Assembly: GCA_964342185.1 (NCBI GenBank) | Contig: CAYFER010000001.1 | Location: 1-64,000 of the forward strand | Length of the DNA: 64,000 nt | Source: CAUZIB01 sp964342185 | Lineage (GTDB): Bacteria; Acidobacteriota; Vicinamibacteria; Vicinamibacterales; UBA8438 | Direction: 5' to 3' | Shown here: positions 26,314 to 34,826 of the stretch, in pieces | Position numbering within the stretch: position 1 is the first letter of the stretch | Layout: every line of letters starts with the position of its first letter | Position numbers and translations under genes: made by a program | Notes under the pieces: generated by a model | Database searches by the model: none | Seen by the model: the letters and a program-made list of their open reading frames with translations, nothing else | What the model was told of the DNA's origin: nothing

Positions 26314-26854
26314 CAAGATGGTCGTTGACCATGCCTGTGGATTGCATAAAGGCATAACAAATCGTCGATCCCACGAATCGGAATCCCCGACCTTTGAGAT
26401 CTTTACTCATCGCGTCTGATTCAGGCGTGTTCGCTGGAACTTGAACCATTTGTGTCCAATCATTCTGTTTTGGAACACCTCCGACAAACTGCCAAATGTA
26501 ACGATCGAAGGAACCGAATTCGTCTTGCACCACTATAAAGGCTTTAGCATTCTTGATGGTTGATTCAATTTTGAGGCGATTTCGTACGATACCGCGATTT
26601 GCCAACAATTGTTGGCGTTTACCAAGGTCGTAACGAGCAATGAGTTCAGGTGTGAACCCTGAAAATGCCGAGCGATAGTTTTCTCGCTTCTTTAGTATGG
26701 TGATCCAACTCAGCCCAGCCTGGGCACCCTCGAGAGTCAGCATCTCAAAGAGCTTGCGATCATCGTGAACGGGGACGCCCCATTCCTGGTCATGATAGCT
26801 CGCATACAAAGGGTCCGAATTGCCCCACGGACAGCGTGTTTGTGACCTGCGCAT
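26264..26854 (-). CDS. tag: DNA-3-methyladenine glycosylase I
   Basis: Removes 3-methyladenine from alkylated DNA. The 196-residue protein has the family signature throughout: RCPWGNSDPLYASYHDQEWGVP at the N-terminus, EGAQAGLSWITILKKRENYR, and C-terminal GFRFVGSTICYAFMQSTGMVNDH with the Tyr and His that complete the zinc and base site. The Cys of CPW and the late His residues form the structural zinc site. It is convergent with the SpoU methyltransferase and divergent from the cyclophilin, with nine bases between starts, so those two share a promoter region. Confidence 0.95.
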   Translation of the reverse strand: MRRSQTRCPWGNSDPLYASYHDQEWGVPVHDDRKLFEMLTLEGAQAGLSWITILKKRENYRSAFSGFTPELIARYDLGKRQQLLANRGIVRNRLKIESTIKNAKAFIVVQDEFGSFDRYIWQFVGGVPKQNDWTQMVQVPANTPESDAMSKDLKGRGFRFVGSTICYAFMQSTGMVNDHLVSCFRHRVVHQPHCAD

Positions 26855-26863
26855 GAGCTACGA

Positions 26864-28018
26864 ATGATACCCTTGATACCCATGTGTTTTAGGGTATTAG
26901 GAATCTTTGTAATGATTCTATCTTTGTCACCAGGCGCCGCCTTTGGTCAGGGCGCTGTCGCGAGTGAAGAATTATTTGTCACTCCGTGGACACTTGAGGG
27001 AATGAGCGAGAAACAGGCAGTTTTCGAAACAGACCTCGGAGTTATTGTAATTGACCTGCTTCCACACCTTGCTCCAAATCACGTTGGTTTGATTATGGAA
27101 TTGGCAGAACAAGGTGAATTCGATGGAACTACATTTCATCGAATGGTTCGGCATGGAATTATCCAAGGTGGAGACCCGCTGACAAGAGATCCCGAAGAAG
27201 CTGCCCGCTATGGACAGGGGGGGTTACAGAGAGTGGGAGATGAGTTGAGTACTGGGCCTCATCTGCGTGGAGCCGTGGCGGCTATTGTCGTGCCGAATCA
27301 ACCAGATAGCGGGGGATCCCAGTTTTTTATTTCGGTAGTCGATCAACCCGGACTAAACGGGCAATACACCATATGGGGACAAGTCGTTGAAGGCATCAAT
27401 GTTGTTACGAAAATTTCTGAGACGGCGGTTGATCCGGAAGGCCGTGCTGTGGAGCGAGTTGCGGTCCGTAGGGTCACTATTCGAGATCGGCCTCAGGAGG
27501 AACCTTTACCGTTTTCAAATGAGACAGCGGAAGAGCTTGGCCGCTATCGGGCCGTCATCGAAACCAGTTTTGGTTCGATGACGGTGGAATTCTTTTCAGA
27601 CCTTGCACCGAACCATGTACGTAACTTTCTTCGTTTGGCAGATGCAGGTGTTTACGATGGGATGTCGTTCCATCGCGTTGTATCCGACTTCGTGATTCAG
27701 ACAGGCTATATACCGACACGAAGCACTCCACTGAGTGAACGCCAAGAACGTTTAATTGCAAACTTGAACCCAGAATTTAATGACACGAAGCATGTTCTTG
27801 GAATCGTGTCTATGGCCCACGGTGAGGATCCGGCAAGCGCGTCGACTTCATTCTTTATCTGTACCGATGTAGCTGAAGAATTAGACAATCAGTACACGGC
27901 CTTCGGCGTTGTTGTCGAAGGCCTCGATGTCGTTTCAACGATAGAATCTGTGCCTACCGATGGAGAACGTCCACTAGACCGCGTTGATGTTGTCTCAGTT
28001 CGAGTAGTCCGCGACTAA
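26864..28018 (+). CDS. Exported tandem cyclophilin (peptidyl-prolyl cis-trans isomerase)
   Basis: A 384-residue exported protein with a signal peptide (FRVLGIFVMILSLSPGAAFG) and two cyclophilin domains. Domain 1 (about 55-200) has the FHRMV catalytic Arg, GGSQFFISV and the Gly-rich GQGG. Domain 2 (about 225-384) has FHRVV, and STSFFICTD where the usual GGSQFF stretch is changed. Both keep the FHR motif, so both may be active, but the Gln in the second is missing. It probably helps fold envelope proteins. Fused double cyclophilins of this sort are uncommon compared with single-domain PpiA. Confidence 0.88.
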   Translation: MIPLIPMCFRVLGIFVMILSLSPGAAFGQGAVASEELFVTPWTLEGMSEKQAVFETDLGVIVIDLLPHLAPNHVGLIMELAEQGEFDGTTFHRMVRHGIIQGGDPLTRDPEEAARYGQGGLQRVGDELSTGPHLRGAVAAIVVPNQPDSGGSQFFISVVDQPGLNGQYTIWGQVVEGINVVTKISETAVDPEGRAVERVAVRRVTIRDRPQEEPLPFSNETAEELGRYRAVIETSFGSMTVEFFSDLAPNHVRNFLRLADAGVYDGMSFHRVVSDFVIQTGYIPTRSTPLSERQERLIANLNPEFNDTKHVLGIVSMAHGEDPASASTSFFICTDVAEELDNQYTAFGVVVEGLDVVSTIESVPTDGERPLDRVDVVSVRVVRD

Positions 28019-28032
28019 TTTGGGAGGATGCG

Positions 28033-29034
28033 TCAATTGGCCAGTAAACGTTTGGCAAGTGTGACGTAATGTTCGACTGAATCAATCATTTCTAAGACCG
28101 ATACATGTTCGTTATCTGTATGCGCGACTAGCACAGAGCCTGGACCAAACAAAAGAGGTTTCCCCCAAGCTGACAAGAAAGGAATATCGGTTGTGTAGGG
28201 GAACACTTCTGTCGAAAACCCTGATAGCGTTTCAAGTGTAACCGGCGGGACTTCGACTACGGCTTCAAGGTCCACCAACGACGTCAGACTTGCCAACGCT
28301 ATTCTTACCTCTTCTGCCGCGCCGACCGTGCGAAAGTTCACTTCAGCTTCGGCATTCGGCGGTACAACATTCGGAGCCAAGCCACCCGACATCAAGCCGA
28401 CTGTGTAGTAGGTACTTCCCAACAGTGGGTCTTGGGGTAAGGGAAGGTCGCGGAGTTTGAGGAGTGCATCAAGAAGTTTTTCGATTGCGGATTCACCCAA
28501 CTCGGGATGAGAAGAGTGTGCAGCACGGCCATGGGCTACGAGACGGGTCCGATAGACCCCTCTAGTGGCGGCGCCAAGTTTATTCTCTGTCGGTTCACCA
28601 TTGATAAGGTATCGAGATCCGAGTGGACGCGTATTTGCGGCTCGAGCACCCTGGCTTCCTCGTTCTTCGCCAACAACTACCAGTAGAGCCACTCGATGTT
28701 CACCGTCCAAACGGAGACGCTCAAGTGCGGCTAACTGCGCAGCAAGAATACCCTTCGCATCACAGGCGCCGCGGCCAAAAAGCAGGCCGTTTTCTTCGCG
28801 GCTGGGAAAGAATGGAGGGACACAATCAATGTGTGTTGAAAATACAACATCGGGCGGAGAATCAAGTGTGGCTATGATATTAAAGCGGTCGTTCGCGACA
28901 GGTTGTTCAACCACCTGGTAGTTTCGGTCTCGAAGCCAGCTTCCTAACCAGTTACAGGCTTCAGTTTCTCGTCCGGATGTCGAATCGATGTCGATCAGCG
29001 ACCGAGCCAGTTTTATTATGTCTATCGAATCCAT
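28033..29034 (-). CDS. M20-family deacylase, probable succinyl-diaminopimelate desuccinylase
   Basis: A 333-residue M20 peptidase with the zinc motifs STHIDCVPP (His-x-Asp), GRGACDAKG (bridging Asp) and VGEERGSQG (catalytic Glu-Glu). The lid region has HGRAAHSSHPELGESAI. Its gene overlaps the dapD stop by 13 bases and it closes the dapB-dapA-dapD operon, so removing succinyl from succinyl-LL-diaminopimelate is the likely role (dapE). At this length it is shorter than E. coli DapE (375) and resembles ArgE/LysK-like acyl-amino-acid deacylases, so an acetylornithine-type substrate cannot be excluded. I therefore leave the symbol blank. Confidence 0.85.
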   Translation of the reverse strand: MDSIDIIKLARSLIDIDSTSGRETEACNWLGSWLRDRNYQVVEQPVANDRFNIIATLDSPPDVVFSTHIDCVPPFFPSREENGLLFGRGACDAKGILAAQLAALERLRLDGEHRVALLVVVGEERGSQGARAANTRPLGSRYLINGEPTENKLGAATRGVYRTRLVAHGRAAHSSHPELGESAIEKLLDALLKLRDLPLPQDPLLGSTYYTVGLMSGGLAPNVVPPNAEAEVNFRTVGAAEEVRIALASLTSLVDLEAVVEVPPVTLETLSGFSTEVFPYTTDIPFLSAWGKPLLFGPGSVLVAHTDNEHVSVLEMIDSVEHYVTLAKRLLAN

Positions 29035-29882
29035 GACTCAAGCTCTGTCCGCGTGTCTGTTCGATCGTCGCGATATTTGACAATTACTGGCGTGTATAAC
29101 GAAACACCCCAATCCTTGCCTTGTGGCGTGGTTACAGCTCGTGCGCCAGGTACTACCACAGCACCTTCTGGAATCACGGTTGGAACACCAGGGTCCGACT
29201 TGATCAGTTTGCCTTTTGGCAGGTCCACGATGGGTGTTGAATTGGTTATCACTGTTCCTGCTCCGATTACCGCCCGTCGACGGACCACAGTCCCCTCGTA
29301 CAGTCCTGTGTTCCCGCCGACCAAGGCATCATCTTCAACGATAACTGGCATCGCCCCAATCGGTTCAAGTACACCTCCGATCTGCGCTCCTGCACTAACG
29401 TGAACACGTGCTCCAATTTGGGCACAAGATCCTACAAGGGCGTGGGAATCAATCAGACTTGCTTCATCGATGTATGCGCCGATGTTGATATACATTGGTG
29501 GCATGCATATGACTCTAGGGCCAACATAAGAACCGTCGCGAATAGACGATCCGCCCGGAACGAGACGGACTCCGGAAGTGTCATCGAGAGATTTCAGCGG
29601 AAGCGTATCTTTGTCCAGATATGGAGCATCACTACTTGGTGACGGATAGGACACTACGGAACCGACTCGAAACCCAACGAGAATGCCTTTCTTTACCCAA
29701 GAGTTGACTTTCCAGCCGGTAGGAGTGGATATGTCAGGTTCGGCGGCTCGAACCTTTCCCTGTGATAATTTGTCTCGGAGTTGGGAAAAAGTGTCACGTG
29801 CTTGTTGGACGTCTGCATCAGTCCCAAGTTCGTAGAGTTGCTCAATTTTTGCGGTCAGCTGTGGGATTGGCATACGTGTCAT
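29022..29882 (-). CDS. dapD: Tetrahydrodipicolinate N-succinyltransferase
   Basis: Transfers succinyl from succinyl-CoA to tetrahydrodipicolinate in lysine/diaminopimelate synthesis. A 286-residue trimeric left-handed beta-helix enzyme. Hexapeptide repeats run from about residue 110 to 230 (SSIRDGSYVGPRVICMPPMYINIGAY, VEDDALVGGNTGLYEGTVV). The N-terminal helical region (PQLTAKIEQLYELG) and the GWKVNSWVKKGILVGFRVG block are DapD-specific. It is in the middle of the dap operon, 39 bases after dapA, and overlaps the M20 gene by 13 bases. Confidence 0.95.
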   Translation of the reverse strand: MTRMPIPQLTAKIEQLYELGTDADVQQARDTFSQLRDKLSQGKVRAAEPDISTPTGWKVNSWVKKGILVGFRVGSVVSYPSPSSDAPYLDKDTLPLKSLDDTSGVRLVPGGSSIRDGSYVGPRVICMPPMYINIGAYIDEASLIDSHALVGSCAQIGARVHVSAGAQIGGVLEPIGAMPVIVEDDALVGGNTGLYEGTVVRRRAVIGAGTVITNSTPIVDLPKGKLIKSDPGVPTVIPEGAVVVPGARAVTTPQGKDWGVSLYTPVIVKYRDDRTDTRTELESWIR

Positions 29883-29921
29883 ATTTGGGTTGAGATTCAG
29901 TTTCCGATTTAGCCCGTCTTG

Positions 29922-30818
29922 TTATGAATCATGGTCAAGAAAACCAAGGCTTTTCAATACGTCGACTATTCGTTGGCGATTATGTTCTTCAGGAGCTATG
30001 AGCGGCAATCGGTATCGTGCGGTAAGAAGTCCCATCTCCGCGAGGGCCGCCTTTACTGGGATCGGATTTGATTCGACAAAATTAACCTGCATCAAAGGTA
30101 GAAGCCGTTTGTGAATAGACAAGGCGGTTTTAAAATCATCTTTGAGCGCCGCGTTCACCAAGGCAGACATTTCAGAAGGTGCTTCATTCGAGACGACTGA
30201 GATGACACCAAGGCCGCCTACTGCCATCATGGGCAGGGTGTATTCATCGTCACCAGAAAGAACGCTGAATGTCTCTGAGGCGTCCGAACAGATTTGAGAG
30301 ATCTGACCAAGGTTTCCAGACGCTTCTTTGATGCCGACGACATTAGGTAATGACGCGATTCGCCGCAAAGTTTTCGGATCGATATTTACCCCGGTGCGGC
30401 TCGGAACGTTATATACCATCACTGGACAGTCTAGATTTTCTACGACAGTAGAAAAGTGCTGATAGATGCCTTCCGGTGAAGGCTTGTTGTAGTACGGTGC
30501 AACGGAGAGGATGCCGTCTGCTCCGGCGCGAACCATGTCTTGGGCAAGAGCGACTACCGACTTGGTGTCATAACCGCCGGCCCCCGCCAGTACAGGAATC
30601 TTGTCACTGGCTTCTTGGACCACGAGATCGACGACTCGGAGCTTTTCCGAATTTGACAGTGTCGGGCTTTCTCCAGTTGTTCCGCATGGAACCAAGAAAT
30701 GGATGCCGTTTTCAATCTGACGTTTGGCGAGACGGCTGACGGCTTCCTCGTCAATGCTCCCAGCTTCCGTAAACGGGGTCACCAGGGCCGTTCCACATCC
30801 TGACCAGCGGTGTTTCAT
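29922..30818 (-). CDS. dapA: 4-hydroxy-tetrahydrodipicolinate synthase
   Basis: Condenses pyruvate with aspartate semialdehyde. A 298-residue TIM barrel from the ATG at 30816-30818. Key features: VPCGTTGESPTLS near 42 (pyruvate-binding Thr-Thr), PVMVYNVPSRTG near 133 (catalytic Tyr), and GIKEASGN near 160 with the Schiff-base Lys. A longer frame upstream would overlap dapB, and the chosen start gives the normal length and N-terminus (MKHRWSGCGTALVTPF). It sits 19 bases after dapB. Confidence 0.96.
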   Translation of the reverse strand: MKHRWSGCGTALVTPFTEAGSIDEEAVSRLAKRQIENGIHFLVPCGTTGESPTLSNSEKLRVVDLVVQEASDKIPVLAGAGGYDTKSVVALAQDMVRAGADGILSVAPYYNKPSPEGIYQHFSTVVENLDCPVMVYNVPSRTGVNIDPKTLRRIASLPNVVGIKEASGNLGQISQICSDASETFSVLSGDDEYTLPMMAVGGLGVISVVSNEAPSEMSALVNAALKDDFKTALSIHKRLLPLMQVNFVESNPIPVKAALAEMGLLTARYRLPLIAPEEHNRQRIVDVLKSLGFLDHDS

Positions 30819-30837
30819 AGTTATCCGATTCTCATTC

Positions 30838-31536
30838 TCAATCGAGCGCCAGGACGTCGCGCATAGTAAACCAACCCTTATGGCCCTTAACCCATCTTGC
30901 AGCCTCGAGCGCCCCTTGGGCAAATATTGCACGGTTCCGAGCCGTGTGGGTTAAGGTAATTGTTTCGAACGGTCCGTCGAAACCAATGGTGTGGGTTCCC
31001 GGTAACGATCCGGCCCGGGTCGATGCTAGATTTATCGAGTTTGTGTAACCCGATGTTTTCATTGTCTCATTGAGCGCTAGCGCCGTTCCGGATGGAGAGT
31101 CGACCTTAGCGGCATGATGAGATTCGTGAATCCAAGCGCCAAAATCGTTCTGGTCCTTAAAGAGGAACGCTGCACGTTCGACAATGCCCATGAGTAGGTT
31201 GACGCCAATAGAAAAATTGGCGGCTACTACTACACCGATGCCAGCATTTTCGACTACTTGTCGCATGGCACGTTCACTGTCATTCCAACCCGTGGTCCCG
31301 ATCACAACGTTGATGCCAGCTGCCGCCAGTTTGGGGAGGTTGTTCACTGTTGCGTCCGCGGTCGAAAAATCAATTGCCACGTCGCTTCCTTGTAATGTTT
31401 CCGCAGTGAGCCCTTCACCGAGAGCATTGTTGTGGATATCTAACCGATTGACGATTGTGTAGCCACGTGTTTTTCCTAGGGCGTCGATTTCCTTCCCCAT
31501 ACGACCATAACCAATTATTGTGATTCGCAAGCTCAT
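30838..31536 (-). CDS. dapB: 4-hydroxy-tetrahydrodipicolinate reductase
   Basis: Reduces the DapA product with NAD(P)H. A 232-residue enzyme with an N-terminal Rossmann motif (ITIIGYGRMGKEI, Gly-x-Gly-x-x-Gly), VIGTTGWN near 80, and the substrate loop SPSGTALALNE (family Ser-Gly-Thr). The catalytic His-x-x-Lys region is seen as ESHHAAKVDSPSGTA. It is shorter than E. coli DapB (273) but the core is complete. It follows the ACT-domain gene by 16 bases. Confidence 0.94.
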   Translation of the reverse strand: MSLRITIIGYGRMGKEIDALGKTRGYTIVNRLDIHNNALGEGLTAETLQGSDVAIDFSTADATVNNLPKLAAAGINVVIGTTGWNDSERAMRQVVENAGIGVVVAANFSIGVNLLMGIVERAAFLFKDQNDFGAWIHESHHAAKVDSPSGTALALNETMKTSGYTNSINLASTRAGSLPGTHTIGFDGPFETITLTHTARNRAIFAQGALEAARWVKGHKGWFTMRDVLALD

Positions 31537-31552
31537 TGTCGTCCCTGTTAGG

Positions 31553-31990
31553 TTATATCTTGGTCGTATTCGCGACCTTTCGTATCAGTAAGCGTGCCTT
31601 AAGAGCGTCTTTTTCTGTCCGAAATCCGAGAATCGCTGAATAACGTTGGTCGACAACTTGCGCTGAAAGAAACCGGACCGTGATTCCGGCCCACGCGATA
31701 GCAGTGGTGACAGCATACGCGAGTCCCGGTCGGTTATTCCCTTCCACTAAAAGTACCGGCGTTGGTGAAAGGGTGAATCCCGCAGCGTGTGCAGCAAGTG
31801 TCGCACGACGTCCTGAGCCAGCCAAGATTTCAACCGTAGCCCGGCTTGAACGGCTAGAAAGGCTATATTTCATAACGACACTTAAATTGGCGCCCGCTTG
31901 GGCGAGTGGTTCTAGAGTCGATGCGAGTACACCGGGTCGATTCCGGATTGTCGTTCGCCACATCTTGACTCGTCTAATTCTTACCGTCAT
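31553..31990 (-). CDS. Double ACT-domain protein, likely regulator at the head of the dap operon
   Basis: A 145-residue protein with two ACT-like modules: residues about 10-65 (MWRTTIRNRPGVLASTLEPLAQAGANLSVV) and about 75-140 (LLVEGNNRPGLAYAVTTAIAWAGITVRFLS). Both have the Asn-Arg-Pro-Gly turn that forms an amino-acid pocket. There is no catalytic domain. As the first gene of the dap operon it could sense lysine or another amino acid and act on an enzyme by contact; that is inference. An internal ATG at codon 10 is an alternative start. Confidence 0.8.
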   Translation of the reverse strand: MTVRIRRVKMWRTTIRNRPGVLASTLEPLAQAGANLSVVMKYSLSSRSSRATVEILAGSGRRATLAAHAAGFTLSPTPVLLVEGNNRPGLAYAVTTAIAWAGITVRFLSAQVVDQRYSAILGFRTEKDALKARLLIRKVANTTKI

Positions 31991-32137
31991 TGTGAGTCGT
32001 TTCGAAGAGAGGAAGCATGCACCGTTCTTCTGGCGACGCGTGACACTGATTATACCTTTGGCTCAGGTGTCGTGACTCATGGCAGGCGTGTATAGTTGTC
32101 AGCCTTACGTAATTTCCTGTCAAAGGATTGGGGTGAA

Positions 32138-33139
32138 ATGGTCCGGAACATACCATCGAAAATGCGTGTTATTGAAGTCGTCAAGCATGGATCGGTCGCA
32201 CGTCTGACAGTTGCCGAGCGGGCGATTCCTACGCCAACGCCTGAGGAACTCCTCGTCAAGGTAGCAGCATGTGGTGTCAATCGAGCAGATGTTATGCAAC
32301 GTCAAGGACATTACCCGCCTCCGGTTGGCGCTTCCGACATCCTAGGACTTGAGATTTCAGGCACAGTTGTGGCGATTGGTAGTGCCGTTTCGAATTGGCA
32401 AGTCGGCGATCAAGTGTGCAGCATTGTGACCGGCGGCGGATATGCTGAGTTCTGTGTGGTTCCTGCGCCACAATGTCTACCGATTCCGGAGGGTATCGAC
32501 GTGGTTACCGCCGCGGCCTTACCGGAGGCGTGTATGACTGTGTGGACGAATGTCTTTGACCGGGCTGGGCTTGCGACCGGCGAACGTTTCTTGGTGCACG
32601 GCGGTTCAAGTGGTATCGGAACAACGGCTATTCAAATGGCGCGGTTATCAGGAGTCGAGGTGTTTGCGACTGCGGGCACGGCGGAGAAGTGTGTGGCGTG
32701 TGAACGTCTCGGAGCAGCACGAGCATTTAATTATCACGAAGTCGAGTTTTCTGAAGCCGTCCGGATCGCGACGAAGGGTGAGGGAGTCGAGGTTATTCTA
32801 GACATGATTGGTGGTCCCTATCTCGAGCCGAACCTTAAAACGCTGTCGGTGGAGGGGCGACTCGTTTTAATCGGTCTAATGGGCGGAGCGACTGCGGAAA
32901 TTAACTTGGCCTCATTGATGTCGCGGCGTCTCTTTTTGACTGGTTCGACGCTTAGATCTCGATCTATCAGTCAAAAAGCCGCTATTGCTGAGGCGATTCG
33001 AGTACATGTTTGGCCGTGGATTGCCGAGAAACGCTTCCATCCAGTCGTACATGCGAGTTTTCCATTTGAGGAGGTAACTAAAGCCCATCAAACGATGGAA
33101 GCCAGCAGCCATATCGGCAAACTGTTACTAGAACCATAA
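32138..33139 (+). CDS. NAD(P)H quinone oxidoreductase, PIG3/zinc-independent MDR family
   Basis: A 333-residue medium-chain reductase without zinc ligands. GroES-like N-domain (CGVNRADVMQRQGHYPPP, the QOR/PIG3 signature) and a Rossmann domain with VHGGSSGIGTTAIQMARLSG. It should reduce quinones or related enones with NADPH. I chose the ATG at 32138, which has GGGGTGA just upstream. It is divergent from the ACT/dap operon, 147 bases apart. Downstream 33140-33297 shows no gene; TATACT at 33246 could be a -10 for the SEC-C gene. Confidence 0.9.
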   Translation: MVRNIPSKMRVIEVVKHGSVARLTVAERAIPTPTPEELLVKVAACGVNRADVMQRQGHYPPPVGASDILGLEISGTVVAIGSAVSNWQVGDQVCSIVTGGGYAEFCVVPAPQCLPIPEGIDVVTAAALPEACMTVWTNVFDRAGLATGERFLVHGGSSGIGTTAIQMARLSGVEVFATAGTAEKCVACERLGAARAFNYHEVEFSEAVRIATKGEGVEVILDMIGGPYLEPNLKTLSVEGRLVLIGLMGGATAEINLASLMSRRLFLTGSTLRSRSISQKAAIAEAIRVHVWPWIAEKRFHPVVHASFPFEEVTKAHQTMEASSHIGKLLLEP

Positions 33140-33297
33140 AGTTTGCGTGCCACGAAATCATTGAGCCTCGATTTATCGAAGCAGGAAATTACTGTTTCTT
33201 ATTTGTCCTTTCAACTGCTCGACTTTCTAGTTTACTAGCTGACGGTATACTTATTATTCTCTGACACAACAAGCGGTGTCGAAGTCACGGAGGAGTA

Positions 33298-33531
33298 ATG
33301 GCCGTTGCCAAAGTTGGACGGAATGATCCGTGCCCGTGTGGAAGTGGACTGAAGTTTAAGCAGTGCTGTGAGCGCAAACACGACCAGATGTCACGTGTGA
33401 GCCTCGTTGCTATTGCTGGCGTAGTATTAGCTGTGGTCGTCGTACTGGTCTACAACTTTACGACTGAACGTGGCTCTGGATCCCGCCAAGTGTGGGATCC
33501 TGACCATGGGCACTACCATACGGTGCCATAA
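33298..33531 (+). CDS. SEC-C motif mini-membrane protein
   Basis: A 77-residue protein with GGAGG just ahead of the ATG. The N-terminus is a SEC-C zinc module: GRNDPCPCGSGLKFKQCC with Cys12, Cys14, Cys23 and Cys24. One membrane helix follows (VSLVAIAGVVLAVVVVLV, about 34-52), then a short outward tail with WDPDHGHYH. SEC-C modules are known from the C-terminus of SecA, where they bind zinc and SecB or ribosomes. Here the module is cytoplasmic, tethered to the membrane, and paired with a His-rich tail on the other side. The role is unknown. Confidence 0.82.
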   Translation: MAVAKVGRNDPCPCGSGLKFKQCCERKHDQMSRVSLVAIAGVVLAVVVVLVYNFTTERGSGSRQVWDPDHGHYHTVP

Positions 33532-33606
33532 TCACCTCAGGGTGGGCTACGGTGTTATTCAGTTGATCCTACAAACATGAGCGCGTGACATAGTTTCTCT
33601 CTACTT

Positions 33607-34605
33607 ATGCAATACGTGCGGCTAGGGCAAACAGGCCTAAGGGTGTCACCGATTTGCCTTGGTGCCATGTCCTTTGGTTCGACTAAATGGCGGCCGTGGG
33701 TGCTCAGTGAGACTCAGAGCCGGCCCTTTTTTAGACGTGCTATTGAGGCCGGCATTAATTTTTTTGACACAGCCGATATGTACTCCCAAGGTCTCAGTGA
33801 AGAGATCGTGGGGCGAGCGGTCCTTAATTTTACAACACGTGATCAGGTGGTGATTGCGACTAAGGTTTACTTCCCAACAGGGAATGGTCCAAATGATCGC
33901 GGATTGTCGAGAAAACATTTATTGAAGGCGATTGACGCTTCACTAGTGCGCTTGGGAACTGACTATGTTGACTTGTATCAAATCCACCGATTTGATTCAC
34001 AAACTCCGATTGAGGAAACCCTAGGCACACTAAACGACATTGTCTGCTCGGGAAAAGTTAGGTACATCGGTGCGTCAAGTATGTACGCGTGGCAGTTTCT
34101 TCAGATGCTTCAGTTGTCGAAACAGCGTGGATGGTCCAAATTTGTGTCGATGCAAAACCATTACAATCTGATTTACAGAGAAGAAGAGCGAGAAATGCTT
34201 CCCCTTTGCCGTGCTGAGGGTATTGGGGTAATCCCATGGAGTCCACTGGCCCGCGGGTTCTTGGCGGGGAACCGAAGTCGACCGTCTGCAAAGCGCGCAG
34301 ACAGTGGGCGAGAGACTTTGCGAGCGGCTACTGACGATTACGCGCACACTCTGTATTACGGTGAGTCCGATTTTCAGGTGATTGAGCGGGTTGTCGAATT
34401 GGCAAGTCGGAGAGGTGTTGTCCCTGCTCAGATTGCGTTGGCTTGGTTGATGTCTAAGCCTGGTGTCAGTTCTCCTATTATTGGTGCGACGAAGATTGAA
34501 CATTTAGATGCTGCTATCGCAGCACTTGAGATCAGGCTGGATTCTCAAGAATGCGTCTGGCTTGAAGAACCGTATGTGCCGCATCCAGTGTTAGGGCTGA
34601 CATAA
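33607..34605 (+). CDS. Aldo/keto reductase
   Basis: A 332-residue AKR TIM-barrel enzyme. The catalytic tetrad is visible: Asp in FFDTADMYSQG with the Tyr four residues on, Lys in VIATKVYFP, and His in LYQIHRFD. The C-terminal NADPH site has the PIIGATKIEHLDAA block. It belongs to the YajO/IolS-like group of putative oxidoreductases; the substrate is not evident. The bidirectional terminator at 34711-34736 ends it. Confidence 0.92.
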   Translation: MQYVRLGQTGLRVSPICLGAMSFGSTKWRPWVLSETQSRPFFRRAIEAGINFFDTADMYSQGLSEEIVGRAVLNFTTRDQVVIATKVYFPTGNGPNDRGLSRKHLLKAIDASLVRLGTDYVDLYQIHRFDSQTPIEETLGTLNDIVCSGKVRYIGASSMYAWQFLQMLQLSKQRGWSKFVSMQNHYNLIYREEEREMLPLCRAEGIGVIPWSPLARGFLAGNRSRPSAKRADSGRETLRAATDDYAHTLYYGESDFQVIERVVELASRRGVVPAQIALAWLMSKPGVSSPIIGATKIEHLDAAIAALEIRLDSQECVWLEEPYVPHPVLGLT

Positions 34606-34710
34606 AGATCTTCGGCATTTGGCTTGGTGGGATTCCTTGTGTTGTATTTGAGACCTCCGACAGGGAAAAAGGTGCCGTTCTTAGGAGGGCGTATCTTCCC
34701 GCAAAAAAAT

Positions 34711-34736
34711 AGGCCCTGAAAATATTTTCAGGGCCT
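34711..34736. terminator. Bidirectional intrinsic terminator between the aldo/keto reductase and glnII
   Basis: A perfect 26-base palindrome with arms AGGCCCTGAAAAT and ATTTTCAGGGCCT. A T-rich run follows on the plus strand (ATAATTTTTTG, 34741-34751) and another follows on the minus strand (ATTTTTTTGC, 34701-34710), so it serves both convergent genes. Confidence 0.9.
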
Positions 34737-34826
34737 ACTAAATAATTTTTTGTTCTACTTGTTACTGCGTCAAGACTTTGTTTTTTGCTCTGCAGTTAGC
34801 TTAACTACTGTCATGACTTCTATAAG

